A DNA stretch of 64,000 nucleotides from Planctomycetota bacterium (lineage in GTDB: Bacteria > Planctomycetota > Brocadiia > SM23-32 > JAKLEA01): NCBI GenBank assembly GCA_022711755.1, contig JAKLEA010000006.1:248001-312000 (forward strand), in the 5' to 3' direction. The notes under the pieces are model-generated. The model was given only the letters and a program-made list of their open reading frames with translations, was not told the DNA's origin and did no database searches. The translations under genes and the position numbers were made by a program. Of this stretch, positions 17,201-25,537 are shown in pieces (the stretch's first letter is position 1; each line of letters opens with the position of its first letter).

Positions 17201-18439
17201 GTGCATCGCAATTACTGGGTTCTGCTTGCCGTGTCGGTCCTGATCGGGCTGTCAACCGGCATATATGATTTCGTGTTACCGCTGTTTCTGGACAGCTCGC
17301 GGTTCAGCAGCGTCCAGCAGGGCGTCATCTTCGGCGTTTCCGCCGGAATGGCCTTCCTGACGCGCATCCTGATCGGGCGATGGAGCGACAGGCGAGGGCG
17401 CAAAGCGTCATACGTGGTCTCGACCGGCCTGACCGCCGCGACCACGCTGACGATGCCGTTTGCCATCGCATTCCTTCCGCAATTGATGCTCAAATGCGCC
17501 CACGAAACAATCCAGAGCGTCCGCAACTCGATTCACCCGACGCTGCTTTACGAAAGCGCGAGATCGAAGTTCATTGACCGCTTCGGCAAGACTGAGGGCG
17601 TGGAATTCCTGTCAAAGGCGTTCGGGACGATAATCATCGGTTACGCCTTCGCGGGCGGGATAACGATGGCGCGGGAGATAAAGAACAGCGCGGGGGCTTC
17701 GGGGGATGAGGCGTTGGCCGCGGCGCAGGCGAATTTCTTCCCGGCGCTGTTGATTGCGGCGGGCCTGTTCATGGTCTCGGCATTGATCCTGTGGCGAATG
17801 CTGATCGAGACTGCGCCGGCGGCGTCCGCATCCAAGGGCGGCTCGGACTTCAGCGATCTTTTCGGGGGCAGGCTACATCCCCGAATCCTTCTCATGGCGG
17901 CGGGCATGTTCGTGTTCTCGGTCGGCATCTCCGTGTCGCACTGCCACGTGATGACGCTTTTTTTCCTGGACCGTTTCCACCTCAGCCCTTCGGGACTTGC
18001 GTGGGTCATGGCGCTGCACCGAATAACGCGCGGCGTGCCCGCGCTCTTCGTCGGGCAGGTAATAAGAGGTAAGATCGAGGAGCACCAGCGGGCGGTCTAT
18101 CTTTTCTTCATCGCCGTGCAGGGGGTGACGATAATCCTTACGGGCTGGTGCGGCGCGATGCTCGTGTCGGTCTTCTTCTGGCTGCTGCACGACTTCACGG
18201 GGGCGGGCGTGTGGAGTTCGATTCAGTCGCGCCTGCTGCAGCACTACGCGCGGGATGAGGCGCGGGCGACGGACGTGAGCATCGCGCAGAGCATCGGCTC
18301 AATCGGCTCAGTTTTCGGGCCATTCATCGGCGGGGCGCTTTATACCCCGGCGTCGCTGGGCGCGCCGTTCTACGTCAGCGGGGGGCTGATAATCCTGGCC
18401 GCTGTCATCATGCTGCCACTGCTCAGGGACCGGGGATAG
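17201..18439 (+). CDS. Major facilitator superfamily transporter
   Basis: A GTG start at 17201 is preceded by GGAG at 6 bases. The 412-residue protein has 12 hydrophobic segments in two sets of six. The loop after helix 2 carries RILIGRWSDRRGRKASYVV, the MFS signature G-x-x-x-D-R-x-G-R-R/K. A broad central loop (about residues 190-225) separates the halves. It should import or export a small solute at the inner membrane; placement behind the dehydrogenase and enolase-family genes suggests uptake of their substrate. Confidence 0.88.
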   Translation: MHRNYWVLLAVSVLIGLSTGIYDFVLPLFLDSSRFSSVQQGVIFGVSAGMAFLTRILIGRWSDRRGRKASYVVSTGLTAATTLTMPFAIAFLPQLMLKCAHETIQSVRNSIHPTLLYESARSKFIDRFGKTEGVEFLSKAFGTIIIGYAFAGGITMAREIKNSAGASGDEALAAAQANFFPALLIAAGLFMVSALILWRMLIETAPAASASKGGSDFSDLFGGRLHPRILLMAAGMFVFSVGISVSHCHVMTLFFLDRFHLSPSGLAWVMALHRITRGVPALFVGQVIRGKIEEHQRAVYLFFIAVQGVTIILTGWCGAMLVSVFFWLLHDFTGAGVWSSIQSRLLQHYARDEARATDVSIAQSIGSIGSVFGPFIGGALYTPASLGAPFYVSGGLIILAAVIMLPLLRDRG

Positions 18440-18445
18440 GCGAGC

Positions 18446-18535
18446 TTACTCGATCTTGATCTCCACTATCCAGGAGATAGATTTACTTGTCTGGGGCGAC
18501 CAAAAAGTAAAACATTGCAGATAGATGCCTAGCGC
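18446..18535 (-). pseudogene. Possible 3' remnant of a minus-strand gene
   Basis: In the minus strand, one frame is open for 29 codons between an upstream in-frame TGA and a TAA at 18448-18446, and reads LQCFTFWSPQTSKSISWIVE followed by IKIE. The composition looks like the C-terminal beta strand of an exported enzyme, but no start codon or ribosome site exists. It could be the residue of a gene destroyed when the AT-rich ORF upstream arrived, or chance. Confidence 0.22.
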
Positions 18536-19068
18536 TCATTGTCTTGCTCCTGTGATACTAAGGCTACATGCTTATTGGGCTGTGTTCTGTGATCTTCAAT
18601 CTTCGTCATGCGATCTTTCCGTACAAGTATGATGGACCTACACTTCTTGTTTCCATCGTTTGGATTTTGGGACAGTTGAATCAGATCGGACTCCATGCAA
18701 TCCGACGTCTTAAATGTGAAATGAGCAAGCCATCTATCGCTAGTACCAGAATTGCCAGTCCCCCCTCCCCATTCCGCTACAACACAATCGGGAAAGAAAA
18801 GGTATTTCCAGTGCCCGCAATCGCGTATACCTGTTCCATCCCAAGTATGGATTGTCCCACGACATGAACACATGTAGCGACGATTAATTGTTAAGGGTTT
18901 CCTATCGCGGCCTTTCGGTCCTTCCGTACTCATACCATCTATGTACTTCACATACTCCCCGTTTAGCCTCATAAGGTGCCAGATACGCATGCATATGTCA
19001 TTCAAGAGTTTGAAGGCCGCCAGTATGACAAATACCTTTTCCACTAGATCGAAAACACAACCTGTCAT
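18529..19068 (-). CDS. Hypothetical Cys-rich protein in an AT-rich islet
   Basis: I do not recognise this 179-residue protein. It begins with a hydrophobic stretch (FDLVEKVFVILAAFKLLNDI) that could be a helix or anchor. The middle has a cysteine and histidine arrangement, YMCSCRGTIHTW followed by RDCGHWKYLFFPDC, which might bind zinc; the C-terminal third is polar. GGGAG precedes the ATG at 19068 by about 12 bases. Base composition is visibly richer in A and T than either neighbour, which suggests recent acquisition. It lies between the MFS gene and the glycosidase cluster, on the strand of the latter. Confidence 0.45.
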   Translation of the reverse strand: MTGCVFDLVEKVFVILAAFKLLNDICMRIWHLMRLNGEYVKYIDGMSTEGPKGRDRKPLTINRRYMCSCRGTIHTWDGTGIRDCGHWKYLFFPDCVVAEWGGGTGNSGTSDRWLAHFTFKTSDCMESDLIQLSQNPNDGNKKCRSIILVRKDRMTKIEDHRTQPNKHVALVSQEQDNER

Positions 19069-19092
19069 TTGTTATGCTCTCCCTTACAAAAA

Positions 19093-20502
19093 CTATTCCA
19101 CATGGATCTCGGCCTTGCGGATTGCCTCAGAATCCACGCGATAGACGGCTTCCTGCCCCGGAGCGAGCCAGTGGCTGATGGTCAGACCGTCGTCGCCGCG
19201 GACGGTGTCGCAGGCGCTGTAGGCCCCGCCCTCATATTCCTTCCCGTCCCAGTTCCAGGAGAAGACCTTCACGTCCTTGCCGGGGAATTTCAGCGTCGCG
19301 TAGACGCTGCCCCTCATGCTGTTGTTGACGAGCATGACGTAGCGGCGTCCCTCAACGTCAGCGAACTCGCCGAGCAGCAGGGGGTGGTCCTTCTTGTCCG
19401 GCGAGAGGACGGAGACAAGCTCGTTCGGCGTGAAAACCTTGCCGCCGCCGATTTCCTCCGGGTGGAAGTTCACACGCGTCGGGGCGATTTTCAGGAAGAG
19501 GCCGCCGTAGTGGCGGTGGAAATCCTTCTGGAAACGTCTTATGTCGTAATACGTCTCCGTGCGGTCCCAGTTCTCGTCAACGGGGGAGAGGCGGTAGTTC
19601 GCGTGGGGCTGGCGCATGTAGTAGAAGAACCAGAGGATGCCGCTCGCGCCGGAGCAGACGGTCGTGTTGAACTGCCAGCGAAGCTCGTCGTAGTTCGGGC
19701 AGCGGTAGCGGAAGTGGCCGACTGAGAGGGTCGTGTTCCAGAACGGGACACCGTTGCGCTGCGCGGCCTCGCGGTAAAGGCGCAGGTTGCGGTAGTAATC
19801 CTTCCAACCGTCCACGCCTGGGTTCATCTGCGCGTAGCAGTCGTAGCTGATGAGATCGGCGTTGCTCTTTTTGACGAACTCGTCGAGGTAGGCGGGCCAG
19901 CCCGGCGTTCCGGCGCGCAGTTCGATGCCGGGGAAGTGCGGGAGCAGATTGGCGAAGGGATGCAGCTTCGGCGCGATCTCCTTCTGTACGCGGTAACACT
20001 CGAAGAACGCCTCCTTCATGTCAGCGTCCGGCTCGTCGCCGACGTGGAGGCCGAAGAGGGCGGGGTGATCGCCGAATTGCGCGACGGCCTTGCGGATGCC
20101 GTCGGCGTAGTCCGGCGGGATCAGTCCGCCATCGCCGCCGGGACCTTTGCGGGCGTATCCGCGGGGATCGCCGAGGATGAGCTTCATACCGCGCGCCTGC
20201 GCCCAGTCGAGCATCTTGCGCATGTGGGCGACGTGTTCGGGGTTATTGGGATCGTAGCCGGGACTCTGCGGGACGGTGAAGCCGGCGTCCGCCCATTCCT
20301 CGACCTCGGCCTCGTCCATATATTTCATGTGCTGGCCGAGATTGGTGTAGCTCCAGAAGCTGACGGGGTAGCGCGCCATGCCGAAGGAGGCGTTTTTTTC
20401 GATGATCCTGCGAAGGTTCTCGGGAAGCTCGCCCGCCTTTGCCAATGACGCGGCCAGCACTATCAGGCCTGTTCCAGCGATTGCGTGTCCGATTCTGTTC
20501 AT
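19093..20502 (-). CDS. Exported glycoside-hydrolase-like TIM-barrel protein
   Basis: The 469-residue protein has a Sec signal peptide (IAGTGLIVLAASLAKAGE, cleavage near residue 23). The mature part reads as a TIM barrel of the GH-A clan type: WSYTNLGQHMKYM, GMKLILGDPRGY, and LFGLHVGDEPDADMKEAFF, whose DEP is a candidate acid-base region near residue 155, then LISYDCYAQMNPG and GILWFFYYMRQP. A small beta domain ends the protein. It is related in style to GH42-like or hypothetical glycosidases, but I cannot assign a family. It is the last gene of a five-gene minus-strand cluster of exported proteins, so it probably takes part in breakdown of one complex glycan. Confidence 0.65.
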   Translation of the reverse strand: MNRIGHAIAGTGLIVLAASLAKAGELPENLRRIIEKNASFGMARYPVSFWSYTNLGQHMKYMDEAEVEEWADAGFTVPQSPGYDPNNPEHVAHMRKMLDWAQARGMKLILGDPRGYARKGPGGDGGLIPPDYADGIRKAVAQFGDHPALFGLHVGDEPDADMKEAFFECYRVQKEIAPKLHPFANLLPHFPGIELRAGTPGWPAYLDEFVKKSNADLISYDCYAQMNPGVDGWKDYYRNLRLYREAAQRNGVPFWNTTLSVGHFRYRCPNYDELRWQFNTTVCSGASGILWFFYYMRQPHANYRLSPVDENWDRTETYYDIRRFQKDFHRHYGGLFLKIAPTRVNFHPEEIGGGKVFTPNELVSVLSPDKKDHPLLLGEFADVEGRRYVMLVNNSMRGSVYATLKFPGKDVKVFSWNWDGKEYEGGAYSACDTVRGDDGLTISHWLAPGQEAVYRVDSEAIRKAEIHVE

Positions 20503-20573
20503 TGTGATCTCCTGAATGCGCCTGCATGTGCAACCGGCATGGGCCGGTCGCTCATCCTACGACAGGTTCACGT

Positions 20574-22397
20574 TTATTCGTCGCCATCCCAGTACGGCTG
20601 GACCTCGACGAAATTGCAGATGACTTCCTGCCCCGCCGGGCCGCCGGATTTGCCGTCCGGCGTCCAATCGGAGATTGTCAGCGTCGCCTTCTCGCTCTTC
20701 GCGCGGAAGATTATCAAGTGGTAGTTGAACCAGAAATTGTTGCTCGCGTCGAAACGGTCAAGGCCGTGGGAGTAGTTATTCGCGACGATTGACGTGAAGC
20801 TGCGGTCCGCGAGAATCTCGCCGTCGCCGGGGATCAGCGATATGCCGTGGCTCTTCTTCTCGGACTTGCCGCTTGCAAGCTCGCCATAGTCGCCCGTTAT
20901 CATCTTGGCTGAGTAGAGCTTCCCCGGGACGAGATTTGCCAACTCCTGCCGGACGACGTTGGGCTTCGCGGCGGAGCGTTTCATCCAGAGGAATGTGTCG
21001 CCCTGCGTGGTGCGCGGGTAGCGCCCCTGGAGCCAACTGTAGCCCTTCCTGCTTTTCGCCGCAATGCTTCCGTCCTCCGCGGCCTCCAGCGCCCAATTCT
21101 TCAGACCATCCGCAAAGTCGGCATTGCGCAGATGCCCCGGCAGGTACGAGTAGCCGAGGCGCGCCGAGAGCATTTCGGTATTACCCTCTATGCCGTAGTG
21201 GCGATAAAGCCGCGCGGCCCAGCGGACGGTCTCCTCGTCCACGTAGCCGCATGTGTATTCCATCAGGCCGTAGAGGCCCTTGAAGGACGGATCGGTCGCA
21301 AGGGCGTGAAACTGCATGTCCATCCAGACCTTGTAGTCAACGCCCGGATTTATGTTGAGGCTTTCGGTGATGGTCATATAACCGAGGCAGACGATAAGGT
21401 TGTTGGCGCAGCCGGGATGCTTGCGCAGCAGTTTCTTCATTGGGAGTTTCACTTCAAAGCCGAGTTTTGCGCGGGCGGAGGCCTCTCCGGGCGGCTCCTG
21501 GAGATAGATTTCCCAGGCGAAGCGTTGCCCGGTCTCGGCGACGGTCTTCACGAATTCCGCGCAGTTGTGCGCGCCGAACTCGTAGGGGTAGAAACATTTC
21601 CCCTTGAACCGCTCGTCGCCGTGGAGCATGCGCATTGACTCGATGGTCGTCTTCAGCTTCTCTTCGTCTCCGCCGAACTCATCGAGTATTACGCCATCAT
21701 ACTCATTGTCGGTCAGGCCGTCGCTTTTGGTGTAGTAATCGAACGCCTGTTGCGTGTTCCAGTTCTCGAAATATGGTTTGGCGTGATACTCGACGATCCA
21801 GCGCCCGCCCCGCTCCCGCCACTCGGCGGCCTGCTGCTTTTGCGCGTCGCCGCCGCTGCCTACGATCGTGTTGACGTGATCGAGAACATTGGCGTTCATG
21901 AAATCCCAGTCATAGGGGCCGTATTCGCGCACGTGCGGGTCGTATTGATACTTGCAGAATATCAGCTCCGGCACGGCTTTGACGGTCACTCGTTGTATTA
22001 CCGCTCCGGCGACTGACGACAGCGACAGCGCGTAATCACCGGGCGCGAGATGAATCATGGCTTCTCTGTCCGGTTTTCCCTGAACGATCCGCAGCGCGAT
22101 CTCCCGGGATTCTGCGCCGCTTATTCGGGCAGCGACATCGTCCCCGGTTGTCGCGGAGAAGAAGACCCATCCATCCCGCGGATTGCTGAAAGCGATCTCG
22201 GCTGGGCATCGGACGTTCTCTGCTTCGGCCAGCAGCGTGGCCAGGTTGTTCAGAACCTTCATCTCCCCCGTCCTCCTGTCCGGCGCGGCTGGTTCAATTG
22301 GAACAGATTCCTGCCGTGTTTGCGGGCCGGTTCCGGCGCATCCGGACGCAATGGCAGCCAGCGACGCCAGCGCAATGAAAGCCGCGATAGTTTTCAT
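20574..22397 (-). CDS. Lipoprotein with TIM-barrel-like and C-terminal beta-sandwich domains
   Basis: A lipobox (SLAAIASGC, Cys at residue 20) marks this 607-residue protein for lipid anchoring. The N-terminal 130 residues look like a beta domain. The middle holds barrel-like strands with acidic residues, for example YDGVILDEFGGDEEKL (about 237-252) and QRFAWEIYLQEPPGEA, which could supply catalytic acids. The last 150 residues form a jelly-roll, carbohydrate-binding-like domain (LVPGKLYSAKMITGDYG, KATLTISDWTPDGKSGG). No known family could be named. The start follows the 244-residue gene by only 3 bases, so the two are co-translated. Confidence 0.6.
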   Translation of the reverse strand: MKTIAAFIALASLAAIASGCAGTGPQTRQESVPIEPAAPDRRTGEMKVLNNLATLLAEAENVRCPAEIAFSNPRDGWVFFSATTGDDVAARISGAESREIALRIVQGKPDREAMIHLAPGDYALSLSSVAGAVIQRVTVKAVPELIFCKYQYDPHVREYGPYDWDFMNANVLDHVNTIVGSGGDAQKQQAAEWRERGGRWIVEYHAKPYFENWNTQQAFDYYTKSDGLTDNEYDGVILDEFGGDEEKLKTTIESMRMLHGDERFKGKCFYPYEFGAHNCAEFVKTVAETGQRFAWEIYLQEPPGEASARAKLGFEVKLPMKKLLRKHPGCANNLIVCLGYMTITESLNINPGVDYKVWMDMQFHALATDPSFKGLYGLMEYTCGYVDEETVRWAARLYRHYGIEGNTEMLSARLGYSYLPGHLRNADFADGLKNWALEAAEDGSIAAKSRKGYSWLQGRYPRTTQGDTFLWMKRSAAKPNVVRQELANLVPGKLYSAKMITGDYGELASGKSEKKSHGISLIPGDGEILADRSFTSIVANNYSHGLDRFDASNNFWFNYHLIIFRAKSEKATLTISDWTPDGKSGGPAGQEVICNFVEVQPYWDGDE

Positions 22398-22400
22398 CTT

Positions 22401-23135
22401 TCAACGCTCCTGTAGGAGTTTCCGAACGTCCGCCCACAACAGATACCCGATCCGCTCCCGGGCAAACCTCTCCGCCTCGTCCGGGGGGAGGTGATGGAGG
22501 GCGCGGACGGCTTCTGCGCGCGATGGGCGTTCCAGCGGAGAATCCGAAATCAACAGGATGGCGAAGTTCCTCTGCCCGGCGTTCTCCCGCGCGACGTCGA
22601 GGTCGCGGAAAATCTCGCATCTTCCAGGGTACCATTCTCCCGCGTCGCCGGGCGGTTTGTCCAGCGCGCCGAGAATGAAAAGCAGGAGAGAGTCGGTCTC
22701 GACGGCGCAGTGGATCGTTGCCGGCCCCTCGTATGCCCACCATTTTCCTTCGCAATCGCAGGTTTCCCCCCGGTCAATCGCGGCTGCGGCCTCGGCCTTT
22801 CGGGCGCGCCAGGGCGTGGGACCGAAATCGCCGATGTGCTCCTCGCGGGCAAGCTGAATCTCCGGCGCAAAGCGACGCATCCCGTCGTCCGGCCACGTCA
22901 GCCTGCCGGGGTGAAGCGCGAGCCATCGGAGAAATCCGGCAGGGGGGGGATACTTCCTCAGGAATGCGTCTTCAGGTTTCGTAATGATCGCTCCGGAAGT
23001 CTCGTAGGAAACCGAACCGGGCGCGCTCTGCGGCGACAGCAATGCCGGCAGCCACATGCGGCCCGCCGGGTCGCGCCGAAAGAGTTCGCCGAATATCGGC
23101 TTCATGCGCTGTTCGAATGCGACGTCGCTTTTCAT
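22401..23135 (-). CDS. Hypothetical protein in the glycosidase cluster
   Basis: I do not recognise this 244-residue protein. It has no signal peptide or membrane helix. It is rich in Arg, Pro and aromatic residues, with ETCDCEGKWWAYEGPATIH and FAILLISDSPLERPSRAEAV as the most distinctive stretches, and an amphipathic C terminus ending ADVRKLLQER. It is encoded 22 bases after the 746-residue hydrolase and 3 bases before the 607-residue lipoprotein, which ties it to glycan use. It may be a cytoplasmic partner or regulator. The reading frame is uninterrupted and codon use matches the neighbours. Confidence 0.6.
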   Translation of the reverse strand: MKSDVAFEQRMKPIFGELFRRDPAGRMWLPALLSPQSAPGSVSYETSGAIITKPEDAFLRKYPPPAGFLRWLALHPGRLTWPDDGMRRFAPEIQLAREEHIGDFGPTPWRARKAEAAAAIDRGETCDCEGKWWAYEGPATIHCAVETDSLLLFILGALDKPPGDAGEWYPGRCEIFRDLDVARENAGQRNFAILLISDSPLERPSRAEAVRALHHLPPDEAERFARERIGYLLWADVRKLLQER

Positions 23136-23157
23136 CCCGGCAAATCCCGCATACTAT

Positions 23158-25398
23158 CTATTTCGTTCTTGTGAAACGCATGCAGTCCGTCTCCGTCCAG
23201 TCAATCGCAGCCCTGCCGCCCGCGACCTTGCTTTCCGGTCCGGCCAGGCCCTGTGCGTTCACGACGGCGAACGTCCACGCGCCTTCCGGCAGTTCCACCA
23301 CGAACCGACCGTCGCATTTTGCGATTTCTTTCTCGTCGTTCGCGCGTTTTATCTCGATGCGTCCGTCCGATGCCGTCAGGCTGAACGCGACGTCGGCGCG
23401 GCGGATGCGATCAATCCTCAATTCCGGCCATTCGCGCGGCAGGCGCGGGTTTACGCGGATTCCGTCCCCCGTCGGCTCGACGCCCATGAACCCGTACAGC
23501 ATGACCTGCGGGACGAGCGCGCTCTCGAAGAACTCGCAGTCGAGTCCAAGCCCGCCCGCCGTGCCGCCGCCCTGCAACGATCCCTCGCGGCTTCCGTCGT
23601 AATACTTCCTATAGCTGCCTGCGGCCTGCGCGTCCTCGAACCACTTCAGAATCTCACGCAGCCTCGCCCAAGCGTCATCCGGGCCGAGCGTTCCAATCCG
23701 CGCCATAAGGTCGTGATACGAGAAGCCGAGCACCGCGCCGCCGTCCTGAATCTGCCCTCCCCAGGGGATGCCCTCCGGATTGGACCACGCCCAGAAGTAA
23801 TACTCCTCGTTGCGGCGGGTCGTGGCGCGCGGGGCGAAGCGCCAGTGATAGATTTCGTCGCCGGTCGCCGTGTCGCCCGCGACCGTCCGCGCGCCGGACA
23901 TCCAATCCATGATCTGCTTCGCGTGTTCAGCGGTAGCAAAATCGTAGTAGATCGCTTCAAGATTCAGGAACGTGAACCCGAAGTCGGGCTTTTTCCCTTC
24001 CGCGTCAACCGCGGCCGCGAAGCGCCCGGTCTCCCCATTCCAGAAGAGTCGGTTGCCCTCGGCCTTTACCTCCGCGGCGTGACTTCGCAGGAAGGCCGGG
24101 TCGAAAGCGTGAACTCCCCGCGGAACGTTCCACTCCGGATGCCGGATTATCTCCTCCTCAAGGCGGGCGAGGGATTGTAATGCGTCGTAATACTGAATCG
24201 TCGCGTAAGCGTCGGCGTTGCCGAACGGCAGAAGGTCCCAGTAGTTGTTTCCGATGCCGCGCCCGCAGAATATCTTCTTTTTATCGCCTTCACGGTTCAG
24301 CCCGCTGCGCCCGTCGTGCCCGATCCAGGTTGTTACTACGACCTTTTTCGCAAGCGCGCCATGCTCGGTCATCATGTAGCGCATCGCCGTGCGCGCGCGA
24401 TTGATCTCGCGGCGGAGAAATTCCACGTCGCCAGTCCACCAGAAGTAGTTTGCGCAGCCGCGCGCGAAGTTCGGGTTGTTGATGTTGTGCCGCGTGTCGT
24501 ACTGCGTGAAGAAGGCCTGAACGACGATCTCTCCCTCCCCCCTCCGATTGCCGAGTCCGATCCGCAACTGCGAAATCGCGCCCTTCCATTCCGGATGGCG
24601 ATGCGCGGGCACCATCGTGTAGACGACGCGGTCGCTGTCCACCCCGGAAAGCTTCGCATCGCGCTTCGGGAGATACATCTCTCCGGACGGCAACTGGCTG
24701 TCGCCGAGATCAAAGAACATTCGGCGGTCGGCGCTGAATTCCGGATTCTCCGGAGTCGTCCACTCGACGTACGGTCGCGCATCCCCAAGCCCGGAGGCCA
24801 TCCAGCGCAGTTGAAGGAATGGAGCCTGGAAAGTGTCGAACTCCCACGCGGGCGGGGTCATCGTCGCGTCCGGCCCGGTCAGCCTGACGCGCCAACCGTA
24901 TTCCTCAATGCCGGCGGACTCCGCGCCGTCCAGCGTCCAGCCTTCCCCGTGGCAAAGCTCCTTCGGGCGCCAGCCCTCGCCGACCATGTCCTTGAAGGAG
25001 AAGAACCAGCAGCACCCGCTGTCGCCCTGCGTAACGAAGGGGAAGGGCCAGCCGAGCTGGTGGGCGATGGAGTGATGCTGATGCGTGGCGACGTAGCCCT
25101 CGCCGTCCATGATGCGGGAGGTCAGCACGGCGCGCCAGCCCTGCCGTATCCGGTTGGAGTGGTCGTCAGTCGCGACGGCGGGCCAGAGCGAGGCGTCGGT
25201 GAGCCATTCGTCCCAGAGCGTGGACTTGGGTCCCGAACCGGGGTAGTGGAGCCAGTAGAGGCTCCGCATGGTCCGCATCTCGCGCTCGAAGCCGGGAACG
25301 GCGAAACGGGGAAAGTCATCCGGAATGTTCATGGCGTCCTGTCCTGAAACGGAGAGTGACATTGAAGCAAATATCAACGCTGCGCATGAAAATTTCAT
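23158..25398 (-). CDS. Exported (alpha/alpha)6-barrel glycoside hydrolase-like protein
   Basis: The 746-residue protein starts with a Sec signal (AALIFASMSLSVSGQ). It then has a beta-sandwich N-terminal domain and, from about residue 270, an alpha-helical barrel with motifs common to GH65/GH78/GH94-like enzymes: NFARGCANYFWWTGDVEFL, KVVVTTWIGHDGRSGLN, GNNYWDLLPFGNADAYAT, and EYYFWAWSNPEGIPWGGQI. The end, VEPTGDGIRVNPRLPREWP, is a typical C-terminal beta domain of such enzymes. Acid residues in IGHD and the DLLPFGNAD region are candidates for catalysis. Substrate is unknown. The cluster context suggests periplasmic cleavage of an oligosaccharide. Confidence 0.72.
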   Translation of the reverse strand: MKFSCAALIFASMSLSVSGQDAMNIPDDFPRFAVPGFEREMRTMRSLYWLHYPGSGPKSTLWDEWLTDASLWPAVATDDHSNRIRQGWRAVLTSRIMDGEGYVATHQHHSIAHQLGWPFPFVTQGDSGCCWFFSFKDMVGEGWRPKELCHGEGWTLDGAESAGIEEYGWRVRLTGPDATMTPPAWEFDTFQAPFLQLRWMASGLGDARPYVEWTTPENPEFSADRRMFFDLGDSQLPSGEMYLPKRDAKLSGVDSDRVVYTMVPAHRHPEWKGAISQLRIGLGNRRGEGEIVVQAFFTQYDTRHNINNPNFARGCANYFWWTGDVEFLRREINRARTAMRYMMTEHGALAKKVVVTTWIGHDGRSGLNREGDKKKIFCGRGIGNNYWDLLPFGNADAYATIQYYDALQSLARLEEEIIRHPEWNVPRGVHAFDPAFLRSHAAEVKAEGNRLFWNGETGRFAAAVDAEGKKPDFGFTFLNLEAIYYDFATAEHAKQIMDWMSGARTVAGDTATGDEIYHWRFAPRATTRRNEEYYFWAWSNPEGIPWGGQIQDGGAVLGFSYHDLMARIGTLGPDDAWARLREILKWFEDAQAAGSYRKYYDGSREGSLQGGGTAGGLGLDCEFFESALVPQVMLYGFMGVEPTGDGIRVNPRLPREWPELRIDRIRRADVAFSLTASDGRIEIKRANDEKEIAKCDGRFVVELPEGAWTFAVVNAQGLAGPESKVAGGRAAIDWTETDCMRFTRTK

Positions 25399-25537
25399 CG
25401 GGTCCTTCCATCATGATTCAGAGCATCCTGACGTGGCTTTCGCAATGCTAAGGCAACACGTCTGAGGCATCGCGTTTCATCGCCGACGGATGCTGTTTGC
25501 GCGTTCAATGAGGGACGTATTACTGCGTTCGTACGAA

